From Alphaproteobacteria bacterium (lineage in GTDB: Bacteria; Pseudomonadota; Alphaproteobacteria; UBA3830), in assembly GCA_025998735.1 (NCBI GenBank), contig BNWJ01000054.1, forward strand, positions 1 through 8,634: a DNA stretch of 8,634 nt. Reading direction: 5' to 3'. The notes under the pieces are model-generated. The model searched no databases, had not been told where the DNA came from, and saw nothing but the letters and a program-made list of their open reading frames with translations. How positions within the stretch are numbered: the first letter of the stretch is position 1; every line of letters begins with the position of its first letter. Below, one piece after another: positions 7,281 through 8,634 of the stretch. A program made the translations under genes and the position numbers.

Positions 7281-7798
7281 AAAGCACCTGTAATGCGTTT
7301 TATTTCGTGTAAAAATCTTTTTTCAAAAACAGATTTTGCTTCGTCGCCAATTAGCTCCGATAAAATTTTCGTTGCTTCATCGAAAATCGGAATCGTCACA
7401 GATTTTACTGGAAATCTCTTTTTAGTTTTTCGTCTGTAAATTCCGGCTTTTGCGCCTGGTTTCATAGACGCAATAAATGCATGTTCAAACAACCGCCCTC
7501 CAGCCTTTGCACCAGAAGGTGTTTGAGTCATTGATCCGAGATCGCGAGCTAGAACACCTCGAAAATCACAGTTGAGTAACGATTGTCGGTTTTTCTTGTC
7601 TGCTCTCGCCATTTTTATTTTATCTCGGATCAACTTTAGCTTTATTCGCTTTTCCGCTGACAGCTCTTTTGAAACCTGGCCTTTCATCCATTCGGCAGTA
7701 CGATTCAACGCGAAAACTGAGGCTTGAACGACCTGCTCTGGCAGAGCGTTTATCGCTTCGACAATTTTTTCAATTTGTTTTTCGATAGGCTTAATCAT
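7277..7798 (-). CDS. Z: Prophage minor tail protein Z (GPZ family)
   Basis: This 173-residue protein is close in size to lambda gpZ (192) and works in joining tail to head. Visible features are an N-terminal helix (KQIEKIVEAINALPEQVVQA), SVFALNRTAEWMKGQVSKEL, a basic stretch AEKRIKLKLIRDKIKMARAD, GGRLFEHAFIASMKPGAKAG with IYRRKTKKRFPVKSVTIPIF, and a C-terminal helix. ATG 7798 has only a distant GGAG (13 nt away). The ATG overlaps a TAA (7791-7793) of the frame running through the hairpin region (ATGATTAA), so its expression may depend on translation or RNA folding upstream. The next gene starts within its stop codon. Confidence 0.85.
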   Translation of the reverse strand: MIKPIEKQIEKIVEAINALPEQVVQASVFALNRTAEWMKGQVSKELSAEKRIKLKLIRDKIKMARADKKNRQSLLNCDFRGVLARDLGSMTQTPSGAKAGGRLFEHAFIASMKPGAKAGIYRRKTKKRFPVKSVTIPIFDEATKILSELIGDEAKSVFEKRFLHEIKRITGAL

Positions 7799-7871
7799 TG
7801 TATTCTATGTTCTCCAAAAGATCGTTCCAATCAGACCAGTTACTCAAAAATGAGTAATAGCTTTTCGCTCG
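7791..7871 (-). pseudogene. In-frame continuation of the antirepressor fragment after TGA
   Basis: After the TGA at 7872-7874 the same phase stays open for 26 codons (RAKSYYSFLSNWSDWNDLLE, NIEYND) and ends at TAA 7791-7793, overlapping the Z start. It lacks an ATG and its own ribosome site; a TTG lies in the third hairpin. It holds the third hairpin of the 48-nt series. It may be the disconnected end of one 102-codon gene, or leftover sequence that once coupled translation into Z. Confidence 0.4.
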
Positions 7872-7958
7872 TCAACCTACTGTACTTTTGTACAAAATTG
7901 TACAGACACCATTCAAGTGTCTCTCCCACAGACTTTCGGACAAAAATGTCCAAAAGTC
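7840..7958. repeat. Three covarying hairpins at exact 48-nt spacing
   Basis: On the minus strand: hairpin 1 (7958-7931) has arms GACTTTTGGACA and TGTCCGAAAGTC with loop TTTT and one T-G wobble. Hairpin 2 (7904-7889) is TGTACA-ATTT-TGTACA. Hairpin 3 (7857-7840) is TTACTCA-TTTT-TGAGTAA. Centres are at 7944.5, 7896.5 and 7848.5, that is 48 nt apart twice. The loops keep CA(T/A)TTTTG while the stems differ but stay self-complementary. All three sit in the same codon phase. Additional pairings overlap this set (AGACAC/GTGTCT 7904-7922; TGTAC/GTACA 7881-7894). None is followed by a T-run, so they are not classical terminators. Confidence 0.8.
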
Positions 7959-8099
7959 CCTGTTCTCAGAAAATCCGTATTCACACATACGAGGGAACCA
8001 TTTGTGATACGGTGTTTCAATTTCAAGTTTTGCATGAAGTTCGCGTCCGCTAACGGTAGGACGTTCATCTTCGTAATTGATAGGTATTAATTCATTCAT
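7872..8099 (-). CDS. AntA/AntB-type antirepressor N-terminal domain fragment, 75 aa
   Basis: The first about 50 residues (MNELIPINYEDERPTVSGRE, LHAKLEIETPYHKWFPRMCE, YGFSENRDF) are a clear AntA/AntB antirepressor N-terminal domain, normally found in phage lysogeny-control proteins that inactivate a repressor. The usual continuation (a KSTGGRP-type hinge, then a helix with LDMAKE) is missing. Instead come two 16-residue repeats carrying hairpins (ENRDFWTFLSESLWER, HLNGVCTILYKSTVG) and TGA. KSTVG recalls the lost hinge. The start overlaps the end of the head-tail gene (ATGAATGA). A position inside the structural operon is unusual for this family. Whether the peptide acts as an antirepressor is unknown. 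Confidence 0.75.
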   Translation of the reverse strand: MNELIPINYEDERPTVSGRELHAKLEIETPYHKWFPRMCEYGFSENRDFWTFLSESLWERHLNGVCTILYKSTVG

Positions 8100-8415
8100 T
8101 GTTTTCTATTCCTTTCAAAATCGCATTAAATTTCCACAGCAAATTCGATGCATCCAACAAAGGCTCTTCATGAATCTTATATTTTTTGGTACCGACAAAA
8201 ATTATGTCTCCAACTTTCGGAGTTACGTCGGAAGCTTTCACGGAAAATTCGGCAACTTGTCCAATGACTTGAGAGCTGCCGACTTCATAAACATTTTCTG
8301 GTTCTTTGAACAATGCAATAATTGGAAATGATGAAGCATTTGCAGGTTTGAAAATTACTTCAATGCCCAAATGTTCGAAGACATCATTAAATGCATTTTC
8401 GAATGCTTCTTTCAT
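8092..8415 (-). CDS. Head-tail joining protein (gpFII-like), 107 aa
   Basis: The frame begins MKEAFENAFNDVFEHLGIEV with FPIIALFKEPENVYEVG, then VIGQVAEFSVKASDVTPKVG and DIIFVGTKKYKIHEEPLLDA. This is the pattern of small lambda gpFII-like head-tail joining proteins: a short N-terminal helix followed by a beta barrel whose middle strand reads aeF.VkasDv and whose later strand reads G..y.i...p..D. It would sit at the neck, between the portal/connector and the tail. It lies directly after the probable capsid gene (9-base gap) and upstream of Z, the usual order when the antirepressor fragment is ignored. The ribosome site is weak (GAG about 8 nt upstream). Confidence 0.75.
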   Translation of the reverse strand: MKEAFENAFNDVFEHLGIEVIFKPANASSFPIIALFKEPENVYEVGSSQVIGQVAEFSVKASDVTPKVGDIIFVGTKKYKIHEEPLLDASNLLWKFNAILKGIENNE

Positions 8416-8424
8416 TATTCTTTC

Positions 8425-8634
8425 TCAGCTTGCTGTTAGTTTCACCAACACTCCAGGACGCAAACACATTGGCAGCGGATTGCTTTGCGTATGTAAATCT
8501 GTTCCACGATCAAATTTTCTCGGACACTGTTTTGCGTACATCGGCAACCCCAGCGTGTTGACCGTTTCGTTAAAATCGGCAGGAGCAAAGTACGTCACAA
8601 AAGTTTCCGCTGTTCCAGTTGGGAAGCAATGACC
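8425..8634 (-). CDS. Probable major capsid protein, C-terminal 69 residues (partial)
   Basis: An open frame enters from the right edge and ends at TGA 8425-8427. The visible part includes GTAETFVTYFAPADFNETVN, TLGLPMYAKQ and LHTQSNPLPMCLRPGVLVKL. The combination YFAPADF.ETVNT.G.P.YAKQ with a final QSNPLP.C.RP.VLV matches, to my knowledge, the C-terminus of lambda gpE-type major capsid proteins. Position directly before a head-tail joining gene agrees. Only the tail end is visible, so the assignment rests on this motif and the gene order. Confidence 0.65.
   Translation of the reverse strand, partial: GHCFPTGTAETFVTYFAPADFNETVNTLGLPMYAKQCPRKFDRGTDLHTQSNPLPMCLRPGVLVKLTAS

Noticed and set aside
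7840..7857. TTACTCA hairpin as a rho-independent terminator before gene Z
   Set aside because: The stem is AT-rich, no T-run follows on the minus strand, and genes continue downstream at once.
7872..7874. TGA read as tryptophan (alternative code)
   Set aside because: TGA ends several intact genes here at the expected family lengths, and tryptophan is encoded by TGG throughout.
7840..7958. CRISPR array or integron-like repeat set
   Set aside because: Units are palindromes with differing stems, only three copies exist, and they overlap a coding frame. No identical repeats with unique spacers and no cas or integrase gene are present.
8306..8632. Plus-strand open frame of 108 codons at the right end
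   Set aside because: It is antisense to the capsid C-terminus and head-tail gene, both of which carry recognisable protein motifs on the minus strand.

Overview
The window is part of a prophage or phage late (structural) operon. Every supported gene is on the minus strand, so transcription runs from high to low coordinates. Several junctions overlap by ATGA (5743-5746, 4937-4940, 7277-7280), as in a translationally coupled phage operon. The sequence looks moderately AT-rich with strong GGAG/AGGA ribosome sites. The proteins (capsid-E-like head protein, minor tail protein Z, P2-type baseplate V/W/J/I, H-type collar protein, DUF4815 tail protein) point to a contractile-tailed phage of a Gram-negative-type host. 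The host genus cannot be read from this sequence.

Layout in transcription order: C-terminus of a probable major capsid protein (8634-8425); small head-tail joining protein (8415-8092); an out-of-place antirepressor (AntA-type) N-terminal domain fragment that runs into a regularly spaced set of hairpins (8099-7791); minor tail protein Z (7798-7277); a small tail-terminator-like protein whose gene is cut by a 71-nt palindromic element (7280-6735); baseplate spike V (6745-6083); baseplate W (6078-5743); baseplate J (5746-4937); tail protein I, broken over at least two reading frames (4940-about 3717); H-like collar/fibre protein (3716-3237); an 18-codon mini-ORF between direct repeats (3224-3168); DUF4815-type tail protein (3158-1197); a 30-codon ORF inside a 112-nt extra segment (1176-1084); and an open frame from 1093 off the left edge that looks like the displaced C-terminal half of the DUF4815 protein.

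Together the genes build the head-tail connector, the tail tube end, the P2-like baseplate with its spike, and the distal adhesion apparatus.

Three places show short extra DNA in or between otherwise normal genes: a 71-nt near-palindrome with TA flanks, a 112-nt segment between GGCA repeats, and a 69-nt segment between TTTTAGGAGA repeats. For the first two, removing the segment on paper restores one continuous reading frame. The most unusual structure is at 7840-7958. Three hairpins have different, self-complementary stems but the same U-rich loop. Their centres are exactly 48 nt (16 codons) apart and they sit in the same codon phase, inside and just beyond the antirepressor fragment.
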